Source: Spirometra erinaceieuropaei (Eukaryota; Platyhelminthes; Cestoda; Diphyllobothriidea; Diphyllobothriidae). Taken from it: a stretch of 64,000 nucleotides of DNA. The notes under the pieces are model-generated. The model was not told the origin of the DNA. It was given only the letters and a program-made list of their open reading frames with translations, and did not search any database. Below, in pieces: positions 50,770 through 61,576 of the stretch. The position numbers and the translations under genes were made by a program. Where the stretch lies: NCBI GenBank assembly GCA_902702965.1, contig CACRXP010000021.1, positions 1,826,686-1,890,685 of the forward strand. Direction: 5' to 3'. The first letter of the stretch is position 1, and each line of letters opens with the position of its first letter.

Positions 50770-51650
50770 TTTGTCGGCATAATTTTTCGGCTATCGACCA
50801 CTAGGCGACCTCCCGCTCTTTGATACAGTAGATTCACTGTTTCCACATGGAGGATAGAGCGGCCAGGTAGTGATTCTGGTGATAAAGTAACCAAAACTTG
50901 ACCGATCACCTATCTGGGCTCATAAGAGATATTGGTAGAATTTGAGATCAGACGATCTTTCCCAAACCCGGATACTTTTTAGGCATCCTACACCGATAGC
51001 CTCTCTCATAAGTGACTATGATTCAGGCCGAAAGTGTCGATTTTCCTCGATCATGCTAACGAACAAGGCTCTACGGTGGCAACTACGAGTGCCCATCTAA
51101 TTACCACAGCAAATAAACGTCGAGTAGCTTTAAGTCACCTTTAATGCGCCTACGAGTCGCCAAGTTGTCGGAACATGAAACAGCAACGCCAGGTAGTTGG
51201 CACAACTTCCCTGAAATTCCTCCCCTGCACCAATGAAAAGTAAATAATGCACCAAGCCTTCCGACGGATGTCCTCGGTGGCTGTAGTTTCGGGCTTCTCG
51301 GAATGAAACCCTGCTAAGTCCAACTTGTACTACAACTGTCTCCTCCAGGACCGAGCTGGCTGATCAAGCGCCTGCCAAGTGCGAACGCGTCCTCGTCGCG
51401 CCACCGCTGTCGCCACCGCGACCTACCTTGGCACCCGAATTCAGCGCACCAGAGAGCAGGCCGTCACCCGATGCCACCGCAGTGACTCACCGTAGGAACT
51501 TTTGCCAAATGTGACGCCTCGCTAAACCTTTCTTATGCTCACTTTGATGTAGTGCCGCAGCGGGTATACACGCAGTCATGCTCGGCATACAGCAACTGCC
51601 CAGTACACCTATCCTCACCTCGCAACGGAAAACCTGCATCGCCTCCTGAA
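50770..51650. other. Unassigned sequence
   Basis: No gene, tRNA or recognised repeat seen. Confidence 0.4.
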
Positions 51651-51746
51651 CACCCTTAACCGTAATGAAGGCGAAAATTCGATTTCCAGGTGTATGCATA
51701 AGTGAATAAGAAGAGTCGAGCACCGGAATACTGTGTTTATTGTCCT

Positions 51747-51782
51747 GAGCTTTCAGACGCGTGCAGGAGTCCATCGTCAGAG
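51747..51782 (-). ncRNA. Hammerhead-ribozyme-like motif, family 2
   Basis: On the minus strand CTGACGA (51780-51774), stem II GACTCC with loop and its partner (one mismatch), then GAAAGCTC (51754-51747). CCT before the core pairs with AGG after the C. Helix III has no loop. Confidence 0.45.
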
Positions 51783-51785
51783 GTA

Positions 51786-51787
<2 letters not shown>

Positions 51788-51864
<77 letters not shown>
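51788..51864 (+). repeat. (AGC/CAG)n microsatellite
   Basis: About twenty-five uninterrupted units, in the stretch of the Penelope-like terminus that reads TTGCTGCTAC in the other copy at 11014-11023 (which is unexpanded). Confidence 0.95.
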
Positions 51865-51866
<2 letters not shown>

Positions 51867-52499
51867 CAAGCAACAGTTATAAGGCATGTTGGCCAATCAG
51901 CGACCGACGGCGCAAGACTGGAGGTGACTACACAGGGCTCTGTACGCCGGCGCCAGATCGATAAATCGATTGACCGAATTCCCATCCGAGGCCCAGGCTT
52001 CAATCAATTCTCGGCCTGTTTTGTTTCCGGCGTGGGCGACTACTTTGGTGGTACGAGTCAAAAAGCTCAGGACAATAAACACAGTGTTCCGGTGCTCGAC
52101 TCTTCTTCTTCACTTAACCGTAATGTATTATCGGAACGAAAGTGCCTCTCCCTGTGCAAGGATAACCGCGTGCAGCAGTTCACTGATCTAACCGCACTGA
52201 CTTGGAGCACTTTCTGTTCTCTGCATCGATGAGACGTCGAGCTGCCGGAAGGGCACAGTAGCATCCACGGGAAGCGAAGTTTCAGACACCACGAGTCAGC
52301 TTTTGCTAACTTTCTGGCTTCTAAAACCGATTAGTCTCTGCCTTGATTTGGTGTCCCGAGCGGAAACTCTTCACTTATCACCGACTCACGACCCTGTGTG
52401 TGTGTTTTGCCCGTAAAAGCGGTCACACGGTAGTTGTGCTGGACCAACACGGACGGCTAGATCGAAGCTCGGTCGGGCGTCTCCGGGAATGCGCATTGA

Positions 52500-54100
52500 G
52501 AGTGCGGTGACACGCCCAGTTAGAATTCGTGCAGCAGGAGGAGGAGGAGGAGGAGGAGGAAGAGGAGGAGGAGGATAGGGCGCAGTAGATACAACGCAAG
52601 TGAGCCCTCACTATGCAGTAATTCACGCGCAGGTCGCCGTCCTTGTCCTTACCCTACGGCGGAGCACACGGTGGACACCATCGAAATAGACGGTCGAACT
52701 GTTATTTTGCCCATGCAGTAGAGGCGCTGGACCAACATGGGCGGGTAGATCGGAGCTCGGTGGACGTCGCCGGGAATGCGCATCCACAGCAAAAGCCAGC
52801 ATTGGGGGTGCGGTGACACACCCAATTGCCGGCTGACTTCGCGCCAACCGAAATTCGTGCAGCTACCCCCCCCCACCCTCCCCTTTATTTTTTGGTGTAT
52901 AAAGGCCTGGTCAGTGTCCGTTGTGCACCAGGGGCTGTGGTGGTACGCCTAGGCGCGGGTTTACACCACGTCAGCCACCCACGCCCTCGCCCATCTCCGG
53001 TCTTCTTGACTCTGTCTCGACGTGAGTCTACTATCACTATGAAGTAATTCACGCGCAGGTGGCCGTCTCTGTCCTTGGCCTGCTGTGGAGCACACGGGAA
53101 CAACATCGAACTAGCTGGCCGAACTGTCATTTTGTCCCTAAAACGGTCCATCAAGTAAAGGCGCTGGGCCAACACGGGCGGGGGTAGGCCGGAGTCCGGC
53201 CGGCGTTATCGGCAATGCGCACCCATAACAAATTCCAGCATTGGGGGGGTGGTACGATCGTGTACGGGCTCATGCCGCGCCAATTGGGATTTAAACCGTC
53301 CCCCCCTTTACTCGCGATGTATGTGACACCCTGGTCAGCATGCGTTGGGAACCAGGGAGTTTGGTAATACGTCCATTTGCGGGCTTCCCGCCTTCGGTCT
53401 TCTTGACTCTGTCTTGACAATGGGTCCAGGTGGGTGGAGCAGGGGAGAGTGCGGTAGACGCAGTGCAAGTCACTGTCCTGCTCTCACCTTGCTGTGGGCA
53501 TTGTCGGTCACGACGGTGAGGCTGTCGTGTGTGTGTGTGTGTGTACCACAAATGTAATTGATGAGGTCGCTGTGAAATTGATTGTGAAAGTTTTGCAGTT
53601 CACCACCATCGCCACTTCCTGTTCCTGGCCGGGAAATTCCTCTTATCAATGTCGTCTGCCCGTAAAAAAATACAGCCGTAGTCCAGGGGGCCTCTACCTG
53701 CGGATGACCAAATCCCATTTAGGCCGTGTCCCGTAGGACATCATCCGCCGCGGCCCCCTTTATTTGTGGTGTATGACGTGCGTTGTGAACCAGCCACCTG
53801 CAGCCTCTCCCACTTCTGGTCTTCTTGACAATGGGTCCAGGTGGAGGAGCAGGCGAGAGCGCGGTAGATGCTGCTCAAGTCTGCTCTCACTATAAACCAA
53901 TTCACGCACAAGTCACTGTCTTGCTCTCACCCTGCTCTGGACATATGAGCGACTGTGTCGTCTTACTAGGACAGTCGACCGTTGGAATAAGAAATTCATG
54001 CATCCATTTCGGATTTAGGCTGAAACGCACCACCAAAGAGTGACAGACAGGGGTAGTCGATGCACGAGGATGCAGTCGCATTCGTACTTGTGACCTCTCA
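52500..54100. repeat. Cluster of diverged copies of one dispersed repeat
   Basis: The block GTAGATGC.GC.CAAGT, TAATTCACGC.CA.GT and GGAGCAC.CGGTGGACA occurs near 52580, 53040, 53460 and 53870, and also at 49330 and 63740. Between copies GGGCGGGTAG.TCGGAG-type and CCAGCATTGGGGGTG blocks recur. A (GGA)n tract is at 52539-52575 and a (GT)n tract at 53528-53545. No coding domain. Confidence 0.7.
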
Positions 54101-54500
54101 TCTGCGATGAGTGCATGAAGTGTTACTTTTGATGCACATGAGGTTGCGAGGAAGCTGCATCTGTTGATGTCTCTGTTCTTGGATTTCATTGTAAATTCGG
54201 GTCTTTGAGCAAATAAACTTTCCCAAACGATCGAGCCTCCCCTTCTCAATCATTGCCTAGAGGTCGCCTTTTTGCTAGCATCGACTGGGTTTTGCAATCA
54301 GGATAAACCAGTGGGGGTCATCCATATACTGGGGACTCCCGAGAACTGCCCCTAAAACGGGCCACATGGAAGATGTGCTGGACCAATGCGGGGGCTAGGT
54401 CGGACCTCGGTGGGCGTTATAGGGACTGAGACCTCACGCCAGTACTGGGGTGTAGCGGCAGCCAAGATGCCGGCTGACGTCGCGCCAACTGTCGCTCCCC
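53935..54500. repeat. Inverted duplication, right arm
   Basis: Reverse complement of 50222-50764, with about 3.2 kb between the arms. The match is high but not perfect, with small indels. Confidence 0.9.
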
Positions 54501-54559
54501 ATACCAGACGTCCGCTGCCACGACTCTCGCGCACAACCGTCACGGTATCTGTTCCAACT

Positions 54560-56135
54560 TGCTGTGGAGTACACGATGGACATAGACAATGGTCGAACCA
54601 ACTCAAGGGGCATTAAAGCTTGACGATGAACCAAAGTTGAGTAACAGGCGACGGTGGATGTTCATGCATGCGACGTGATTTTTTTTCGACTTGAATACTG
54701 TGCTAGATGGCATCAGTGTGGCGACAACTCTAAAGGGGATGAGCCGACACACCACCAAAAAAAGTATTATTGGCCAGCTAACTTGATCCATGAGAGAACC
54801 ATAACGAGGCACATCACGGCGACCATGTGTACCTTGTGAGAAGCGATCACAAACTCAATGGGGTCACTGGGTTCTCACTAGATCTTTAGTGGCAGAGCCG
54901 TCCTGCTGACCATGTTTACTGCCGAGTTAGCGATCCCGTCCCATTTAATCGTTAATACCGACATCCCCGGACCGGCCGTTTTTGGGTGGGTTTTGCGAAA
55001 TAGGGCATTCGCCACTCACTGCGGACCTGTAAGTTAAGAAAAACTGGTAACAATCGGGAGAGAGCACCCCAAAAAATACTGCCGGCCAAAGCAACGATCT
55101 TATCGCAACTGTCCTAAGCTATGCAACCATTGATTGAGTCGCACACTGGCGACTGCGGTAGCTCCTGACCTCTGGAAGTAATGGTAAAAATTGATAATCC
55201 AAGTGCTCGGTCAACGGCGATCGTATTGCAATGGTCCGTAGGTAAGCTACTAGAGAATAATCCGCATAGGGACTACTGCGGTCGCTTTTCAGCAGTGGAA
55301 GCTTATATTAAGGTTGTTTAACGTAGGGTGGGTCTACGGCGATCGTTTCGCTACTGTCCCAAGGGCATGGTGCCATAGATTGAGCCGCATACCTACAACT
55401 GTGGTCATTCCCCACTTAAGGAAGAAATGGTCATAATGGATAAGCCAAAGGGCCGGTCCACAGCGATCGTATCGCAAGTGTTTGAACGTATCCTACCATA
55501 GATTAAGCCGCATATCGACTACTGCGCTCGCTCTTCAGCTGTGGAAGCCAATGTCAAGGTTGGTAAACATAGGATTGGTCTAAAGCGATCATTATCCAAC
55601 TTTCCTAAGCTGTGTTGTTCTATAGTAAGCCGCAACCGGACTACTGTCGTCGCTCGTGACCTAAGCAAACATATGTGAAGGATGATAAACCAATGGTCGG
55701 TCTGCAGCGATCGTTTCCCAACTCTCCTAAGGTATGCAAGGGTAGATTTAGCCGCAAACCCACTACTGCTGTCACTCTTCAGCCGTGTAAGCCTAGGTCA
55801 AGGTTGATCAACCATGGCTCGGTCTGCAGCGGTGGCATCTCAACTGTTGGAGACAGCGATAATCTAAGTGAGGCAACATGTGCACTGCAGATCAGATAAA
55901 ATTGAGATGGGATGAAACAACAAATATGTAGGGTCATAACCTAATCAAATAGGTATAGCAGGTATTATTTCTAGGGAACGGATATTTGGGTGCCCTCTCC
56001 CGAGTGCTACCGAAAAACCCACAAAAAACTCGAGCCACGGGACTTGCGCCTTGTTGAGAGTGACCATCGATTTCGACAATGTTCACCGTGTGCTTCACAT
56101 CAGGGTGAGAGCAGGGACGACGACTTGCGCGTTCC
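54560..56135 (+). repeat. Long direct repeat, right copy, split by a satellite block
   Basis: Matches 49405-50035 up to about 55045 (GTAAGTTAAGAAAAAC) and again from about 56009 (AAAACTCGAGCCACGGGACT). The interval between holds about 960 bases that are absent from the left copy. Confidence 0.88.
55060..55900 (+). repeat. Degenerate satellite, period about 122 bp
   Basis: Roughly six and a half units. Each has GGTC.ACGGCGATCG-like text, then a CAACTGTCCTAAGC-like segment, GCCGCA.ACCGACTACTG and TCAAGGTTGAT.AACCA. Unit starts lie near 55085, 55209, 55332, 55452, 55575, 55699 and 55820. Confidence 0.8.
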
Positions 56136-56226
56136 TGGACGGGAAATTCCTCTTAGTAGTGTCGTCGGCCCTTAAAAAATGCAGCCGTAGTCCAAGGGCC
56201 GCTAACTGCGGATGACCAAATCGCAT

Positions 56227-56589
56227 TTAGGCCTTGCCCCGCAGGACATCGACCGCGTTGGGAGCGGCTTGATGAAGGGATGGTTTTCTGTAGTTACTAA
56301 CTTTGGAGGTGGTTGTCTCCATCCGGGACCCTGTTGGACGTCGGTGGGTAAGGCTCAATTTGGTGATCGATAACGTTAGCTGCAGTATCAATGTCCACCC
56401 GCACGTGAAAGTCCATGCCTGTTCATTCGTCAAGTCTAAGATTTCCCATGTTTCACGTCCAGCCCTCGTTGAAGGCTGTTCACGTGCTACGGTGGTCGCA
56501 ACTTGGTTACCGATCAGGTTGCGCCTTCGGGGCCGATAACTACTGAACGGACTAGGCGAGAAACTCACTCTCGCATTTTGATCAGCCAT
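56227..56589 (-). other. Hypothetical 120-codon frame
   Basis: Starts MADQNARVSFSPSPFSSYRP and is rich in Arg, Thr and Ser. I do not recognise it. The flank at 56150-56250 matches 53690-53760, so this may be part of a repeat family rather than a host gene. Confidence 0.25.
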
Positions 56590-56819
56590 TTGACTGGAAG
56601 TGACTGATTTAAGTCTAGCCCTGCCAAACGATTACACAATGATTCTGGCAAAGCGCATTCCTCTGCTTTCCCTTTTCAGAGGCCCACTCGCAGCCTATAA
56701 GCCCTCCCAGTTCTAGACAGTCGGTATATATTATTTATATTTATCGTGATCAAAATTCATACGTATGAATTGAAAAACAGGCATCCCAAGAATCATAATT
56801 CGAAAGAAAACAGCTCTTT

Positions 56820-57410
56820 GGGAAATATTAAACAAGTTTTATTGTAAATTTTCGATCTTGGTTCCCCAAGTCGTCTTCAGACGTGAAGTAAGTGTGCAAC
56901 ACAGTTAACATTTAAACATGCCGAAAAATCGATTTTGCCTTGTTACTCCTGCTGGTGTGATGTTCTGATTGGCTAACGCCTTTTCCAATTTTCTTTGAGG
57001 CTGTTGTACACCGTATCCAATTCTACGTGTCGATTGATGCACGCGCTGTCAGAATGGATGGCCTCTAAAAATTCACGGCCCTTTTTTTATGAGCAAACAC
57101 CAACAATGCGAGTCCTGTCCCATGCGAATTTGTGGCCTGTTTCCAACGTATGCATGGCAACTTGGGACAAGTAGTCGCGTCTTCTTACGGCCAACTGATG
57201 TTCGTGTATTCGCGTAGAGGCCGATTTCCCAGTTTGACCACAGTAAACTGCATTGCAGGTGTTGCATGGTATCTTATAGACGACTTCCTTCTTATCTAAA
57301 TAGCCAACCCTATCCTTAGGGTGTACAAGCTGGTTACGAAGTGTAGTCTTCGGTTTGTGCGCCACATGGATTTGGTGCTTCTTTAGGTGTCTTTCAACTA
57401 GTTCTGACAA
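56820..57410 (-). mobile_element. Penelope-like GIY-YIG fragment and 3' end
   Basis: Minus strand reads SELVERHLKKHQIHVAHKPK, then VYKIPCNTCNAVYCGQTGKS, TRIHEHQLAVRRRDYLSQVA and TGHKFAWDR. A stop follows VGVCS, after which GREFLEAIHSDSACINRHV remains readable. A hammerhead-like core is near 56880-56850. This is a different lineage from the copies at 1.4 kb and 59.5 kb, judged by the CNAVYCGQTGKSASTR text. Confidence 0.85.
56850..56885 (-). ncRNA. Hammerhead-like motif, family 3
   Basis: Minus strand: CTGAAGA (56880-56874), a stem with CTTGG/CCAAG around GGAA, then CGAAAATTT. GAA is followed by the self-complementary AATT and T. Position 7 of the core is A, which the hammerhead tolerates. Helix I is only two pairs. 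Confidence 0.35.
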
Positions 57411-57627
57411 CGAAACATATCAAACAGAACTGAAGTATCTGTTCAAACTGTTTTCCCAGAATGGGTATCCTAGATATTTTGTACACCGATGCATGCGACG
57501 ACAGGAGTTAAAAGAAAAAGAGAAGGAACTAGATTGTTCCGATCAGGCGCCCAAACCAAAAAACTGGCGAACACTTCCATACATTAAGAATGTGTCCGAA
57601 CTAGTTGAAAGACGTAACGTAACGTAG
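57406..57627 (+). mobile_element. Penelope-like fragment, inverted 5' part of neighbouring copy
   Basis: Plus strand reads YLFKLFSQNGYPRYFVHRCM, then NWRTLPYIKNVSELVER. The last residues repeat the start of the minus-strand fragment at 57410 (SELVER). In family order this segment belongs directly upstream of that fragment, so it is inverted. Confidence 0.8.
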
Positions 57628-57629
57628 TC

Positions 57630-58090
57630 TCTACTTTCAATAGATAGACCACTTATAATGACAGACTAAGAAATTGGGTAGTCAAACCTCGCTTGATGGT
57701 GTCTATCAGACAAGAGGCGTCTCCTCAACCTAGCGCTAAAGTCGTCAGCATGAAAAAAAGAGGGCGGCAGACTTGGCTCACTCTGGTGACGCGAGGTTTA
57801 TCAATATGCACGGTGTACTGCGAATAAAAAAGGACCCTGGAGAATCGGTAAAAAATTTTGAGGTTTAAAATGGTCCACGATGCATTTAAAGCAATCTCAC
57901 GACGGCATGGTGGGTTGCGCCACGGACGTACGCGTTGGCGCAACCACTGACGCAGTCAAAAACCCCGCATACGCGTGCCATTAACGACTCCTCATATACC
58001 AGGTTTCATCCGGGAGTCGAAGCCACAGATCTTACGTAAGAGCGCTATAAAAGCTATATATATATGTATGCACATATATTTGGAAATAAG
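57630..58090. other. Unassigned sequence
   Basis: No gene seen. A short TA-rich tract lies at 58052-58080. Confidence 0.4.
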
Positions 58091-58099
58091 TAAAATTCT

Positions 58100-58665
58100 A
58101 AGGGAAGAAAATAACCTCTAATGCTTCAATTTCCGAGTCTGGTTCCCCAGCCCGTCGTCAGACTTCTGGGTTATGTACAAAAACAGTTAACAGCTTCCAT
58201 TTGGCCCTGAGAAATTTGTATGTGGCATTTAAATCGATACGCCGATTGATGCATGCCTCATCTGAGTGCATTGCCTTCAGGAATTCGCGGTCTTTCCTTA
58301 CTGGGCAGGCGCCAAACGAGTGTTCACCCACGCAAATTTGTGTCCAGTGTGTGCATAACAACCTGGGATAGATGATCTTGTCTCTTTACCGTTAACTGAT
58401 GTTCATGTATGCGGGTTGAGGCGGATTTCCCAGTCTGGCCACAGTAGACGGCATCACAATTGGAACATGGAATCCTGTTGGCGTAGATCGCGTTTAGCCT
58501 CTTTCTCTCGGCGACAAGGTGTTGAGTTTCGACATTTTTTTCCACTGGGTCAGTCTTGGTGCTGCTGTCTGCGTGCGCGACCAGCGGCTTCCAAAACGGT
58601 TGAGTGGGTGACGTCTCTCAGTTTGCTCTACTAAGGCCCTACCGGTGACATTCTTACAAAACATT
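58100..58665 (-). mobile_element. Penelope-like GIY-YIG fragment, same lineage as 57 kb
   Basis: Minus strand: IPCSNCDAVYCGQTGKSAST, RIHEHQLTVKRQDHLSQVVM, a frame change, then REFLKAMHSDEACINRRIDL. A hammerhead-like core (CTGACGA at 58161-58155 and CGGAAATT) follows at the 3' side. Upstream to about 58665 the text KNVTGRALVEQTERR may be the preceding segment. Confidence 0.8.
58125..58165 (-). ncRNA. Hammerhead-like motif, family 3, second copy
   Basis: Minus strand: CTGACGA, stem CGGGCTGG/CCAG-A-CTCG around GGAA, then GAAATT. Core and stem II are good. The palindromic tetranucleotide and helix I are weak, so the copy is probably decayed. Confidence 0.3.
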
Positions 58666-58669
58666 AGCA

Positions 58670-59490
58670 TATGTTGCTACTTCAGTTCATGCAGTTGTCG
58701 AAGTCTGACAGTCTACTGTTTTTTTCGCCTCGCGGTCGCCTACATATTTGGCGTTGCAATCTCACCTCCCGGGCGATAAGGCGGTGATTCACACTGTACT
58801 ACGCGCCCCACACGCCTTTGTCGCGTCGATCACGTCTCCTGGTGCGAATGAAGTCTGGAATTTGCCCGTGATGCGAACGGAGTGTATCCACATCATCTTC
58901 TTCCGAGTTAGAGGGCGGAAGGTGTTGGTGGAGGGAAGATTTGCTCCGCGAAGATCTGCGGGTGAATGAACCCATTTCCGTTACGGCTGCCGATCCCGTG
59001 ATGAAGTCCCTTCCAGGTAGCCTGATCTGTATCGACGTGAACAGTAAATTTGCCCGTCTGTGCCACAATCACAGATCTTCGGAGAACTTGTCCGTCGGAC
59101 CATCAACGCCTGTCATTCGAGTAGCGTCGCCACTGAGGACTGTAAGGCGGTCGTCGGCTCCAGGTGTAAGACAAGACAGTCACCCCGCGTTGTCGTTTTT
59201 GGTATCAAAGGCGATTTCAGCGTCTCGCCGCTCTGTCTTTGGGCGTCTGCAGCAGAAGAAGTTTTGTCCAGCATCAACGTCCTCTAGTTGATGCTGGGAG
59301 CCGCAATGTTCACCTGGTAGCGAGTCAGTTCATGGACAACCAGAGCTGCCCTGCCTCTTATCTCAGTTGCCACTGGATTGTCTAAAATTGAACGAACATT
59401 CTTGACCAATAAAATCAGTAGTGTCACTCTGGCCCAACATAGGAAAGGAAATGGGGAAGTAAACACGCCGAGGGATTTCGTAAATCAAAC
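58670..59490. other. Unassigned sequence
   Basis: Overlapping frames at 58799-59068 (minus) and 58941-59291 (plus) show no family. No tRNA or splice-supported exon found. Confidence 0.35.
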
Positions 59491-59500
59491 GGGCTCAGAT

Positions 59501-60340
59501 CTACCAGGGCAAGCTGAGGTTGACCACGTGGTCTAACTGGTTACATAGGTCGGGTTTTTCTCGCCGTATGTGGGCTGCCTCCAGGTAGCGCAGTAACCGA
59601 GTTGTTCGTGCTCGAACTAATACTCGAAAATACGTTTTGGCGTCAACCGAATGGCCACTATCAAGGAGATGTTTTGTAATAGAAGACCGTGGAATCTTAT
59701 TCTCCTGCTTTAGAAGCCATTTAGGCAGGTGCTCAACTGCCCTGGCTGTCAGTTGCCTTTGCGTTCGCCCAATGTACTTGCATCCACAAGTGCATGTGAA
59801 TTCGTAAACACAATTTGACGTGACGTGCAATGGCAAGGCATCCTTCGCCCATGGAACTTGGATAGCCCTAGTAGGGCTGCAGAAATGAGTTCAGCTGAGT
59901 TGTATGTTCTTCCAATGGCACATCTCAATAGCCGCTTGATGGTATTTGAGATGTTGTCGCCTTTAAAGGGTAAGGATATTACAACGGGCTTTTTTGGAAT
60001 TGATTGCTCCGTCAATTTTGGCCGTAAAGCATTGCTATACTTTTCGATGGATCGTGTTGGATATCCCCGTTTAAGCAGGGCTGTTTTGAGGCAAGAAATT
60101 TCATCATCCAGCGTTTCAATAGAGTAAATGTTTCTTGCTCTTTGGAGTGGAGTGTAGACCAAATTTCGCTTTCGTTGTATCGGCACAAAGCTCAAGAAGT
60201 GCAGGCATTGGCCTTTCCATGTATCCTTATTGATTGCCTTATTGAACTATCTTCCTGTCTAGTCATGAGGACATCCAGGAAAGAAAGTTTGTTGCAATGC
60301 TCCGTTTCCATTGTGAATTTAATCTCAGGATGGAGACAGG
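59501..60340 (-). mobile_element. Penelope-like RT end and GIY-YIG nuclease, third lineage
   Basis: Minus strand in shifting frames: HPEIKFTMETEHCNKLSFLD and CLHFLSFVPIQRKRNLVYTP, then ETLDDEISCLKTALLKRGYP, VYEFTCTCGCKYIGRTQRQL, TARAVEHLPKWL and SSITKHLLDSGHSVDAKTYF. The RT thumb, linker and GIY-YIG nuclease (KYIGRT) are in order. Frame changes lie near 60190 and 59800. Confidence 0.88.
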
Positions 60341-60479
60341 CTGCAGTTGATAAGCCGTCGCGAAATTTACTGGTTCCAATAAATTCTGCTGTCTATGCCT
60401 GCTTTAAAGCCAGTATTGTCACTCTGGCGGCTTGTGGGGAGGCACAAGGACGAGACACGATCAGCTTTCGGACGGCGTG

Positions 60480-60795
60480 ATTAACCACTATTTGTTTAGG
60501 CCGCATATTCTGACCCCCGTTTAACGTGGGGTAATCAGTGCTAGTTCTAGTCATCTCAGACGCTTGCCGACTTTACCTACGAGTCACAGGCAGACGACCG
60601 GGGCTAGCAGTGTTCTCATACGGGATCGCTGTCATTCATTTTTGGGTTTTTGTGTATGGGTGGGTGGGGGGGGGGAGCGAGGGGAAGGATACCGCGTGCG
60701 GAGATACGCACACATAGAATACCCTGATTTACTTTAACCTGCATGTCGAAAAGTTACCGGGTTGTGGCAGCTGAGCAGAACACAGGGCAACGGTG
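60480..60795. other. Unassigned sequence
   Basis: Contains a G homopolymer at about 60667-60676. No gene seen. Confidence 0.4.
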
Positions 60796-60970
60796 GACCG
60801 TGCCATGCCTGATTTATGGTAAAGCGAGTTTTATGGGTGGGGCAGCACGCTAGATAGTAGGCTGACAAAATGAAAGAAAGCACAGAAATCGCCTGGATTT
60901 ATGCCGAAAGTCTTATCCTACGCTATTGTACGACAACGGAAATGAGAGTAGTAATTAAACAATAAACAAG

Positions 60971-61576
60971 AACTCACGCAGTAAGGGGAAGGCTTTAGTA
61001 CAGCCAACGCTCTAACCACTTGAGCTACGAAGCCCCGCCGAACGACTCGAGTTTAATCCCATTTGGGTCAAGTTTACCCGCCCAACTTACCTGAACGTCT
61101 GGAATCCACCAAATCTCATACAGTAAGTTGACTGCCCAAGCAGGATTTCCTAAGTAATTCACCTAGAATCCACCAGATGACTACTAGGCTCACGTAATTC
61201 ATTGGTATTTTAACAGATTTTGAATAATTCATATCGACCCAACTGTGAAAAACTCGGCGCCTCGGTGGGATTCGAACCCACGCAGTAAGGGGGAAGGCTT
61301 TAGTACAGCCAACGCTCTAACCACCTGAGCTACGAGGCCCCGCCGGACGACTCGAGTTTAATCCCATTTGGGTCAAGTTTACCCGCCCAACCTACTGCAA
61401 CGTCTGGAATCCACGAAATCTGATACAGTAAGTTGACTGCCCAAGCAGGATTTCCTAAGTAATTCACCTAGAATCCACCAGATGACTACCAGGCTCGCGT
61501 AATTCATTGATGTTTTGACAGATTTTGAATAATTCATATTGACCCAACTGTGAAAAACTCGGCGCCTCGGTGGGAG
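60971..61576 (-). mobile_element. Tandem tRNA-derived element (two units of 304 bp)
   Basis: The ACGCAGTAAGG landmarks at 60976 and 61280 are 304 bases apart. The body (CAGTAAGTTGACTGCCCAAG, TTCACCTAGAATCCACCAG and others) is nearly identical in both units. Both outer ends fall inside the tRNA-like part, so the insertion is circularly permuted. Flanking text is AATAAACAAG and AAGTAAATTT. Confidence 0.88.
61257..61339 (-). tRNA. tRNA-like sequence (head of the tandem element)
   Basis: Minus strand: six-pair acceptor GCCTCG/CGAGGC, D arm GCTC...GAGC, a GGCT/AGCC anticodon stem around loop GTACTAA, a long variable region and a T arm GTGGGTTCGAATCCCAC. A box TAGCTCAGGTGG and B box GGTTCGAATCC are intact. 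The anticodon would be ACT, which is not used for Ser in animals. A tRNA-derived SINE head is more likely than a working tRNA. Confidence 0.6.

Larger units (their letters stand above)
51660..52120 (-). mobile_element. Penelope-like 3' fragment flanked by inverted termini, with CAG expansion
   Basis: Minus strand reads KVVAHAGNKTGRELIEAWAS, NRFIDLAPAYRALCSHLQS and then the terminus with a hammerhead-like core at 51782-51747. An inverted piece of that terminus (AAAAAGCTCAGGACAATAAAC) lies at 52060-52120. A (CAG)n tract separates coding end and core. The layout is the same as at 10560-11140. Confidence 0.8.

Noticed and set aside
55060..55900. Regularly spaced repeats resembling a CRISPR array
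   Set aside because: Units are contiguous and diverged without unique spacers, and the DNA is eukaryotic.
61257..61339. Functional tRNA gene
   Set aside because: The anticodon would be ACT, the acceptor stem is six pairs, and the sequence is part of a repeated 304-bp unit.
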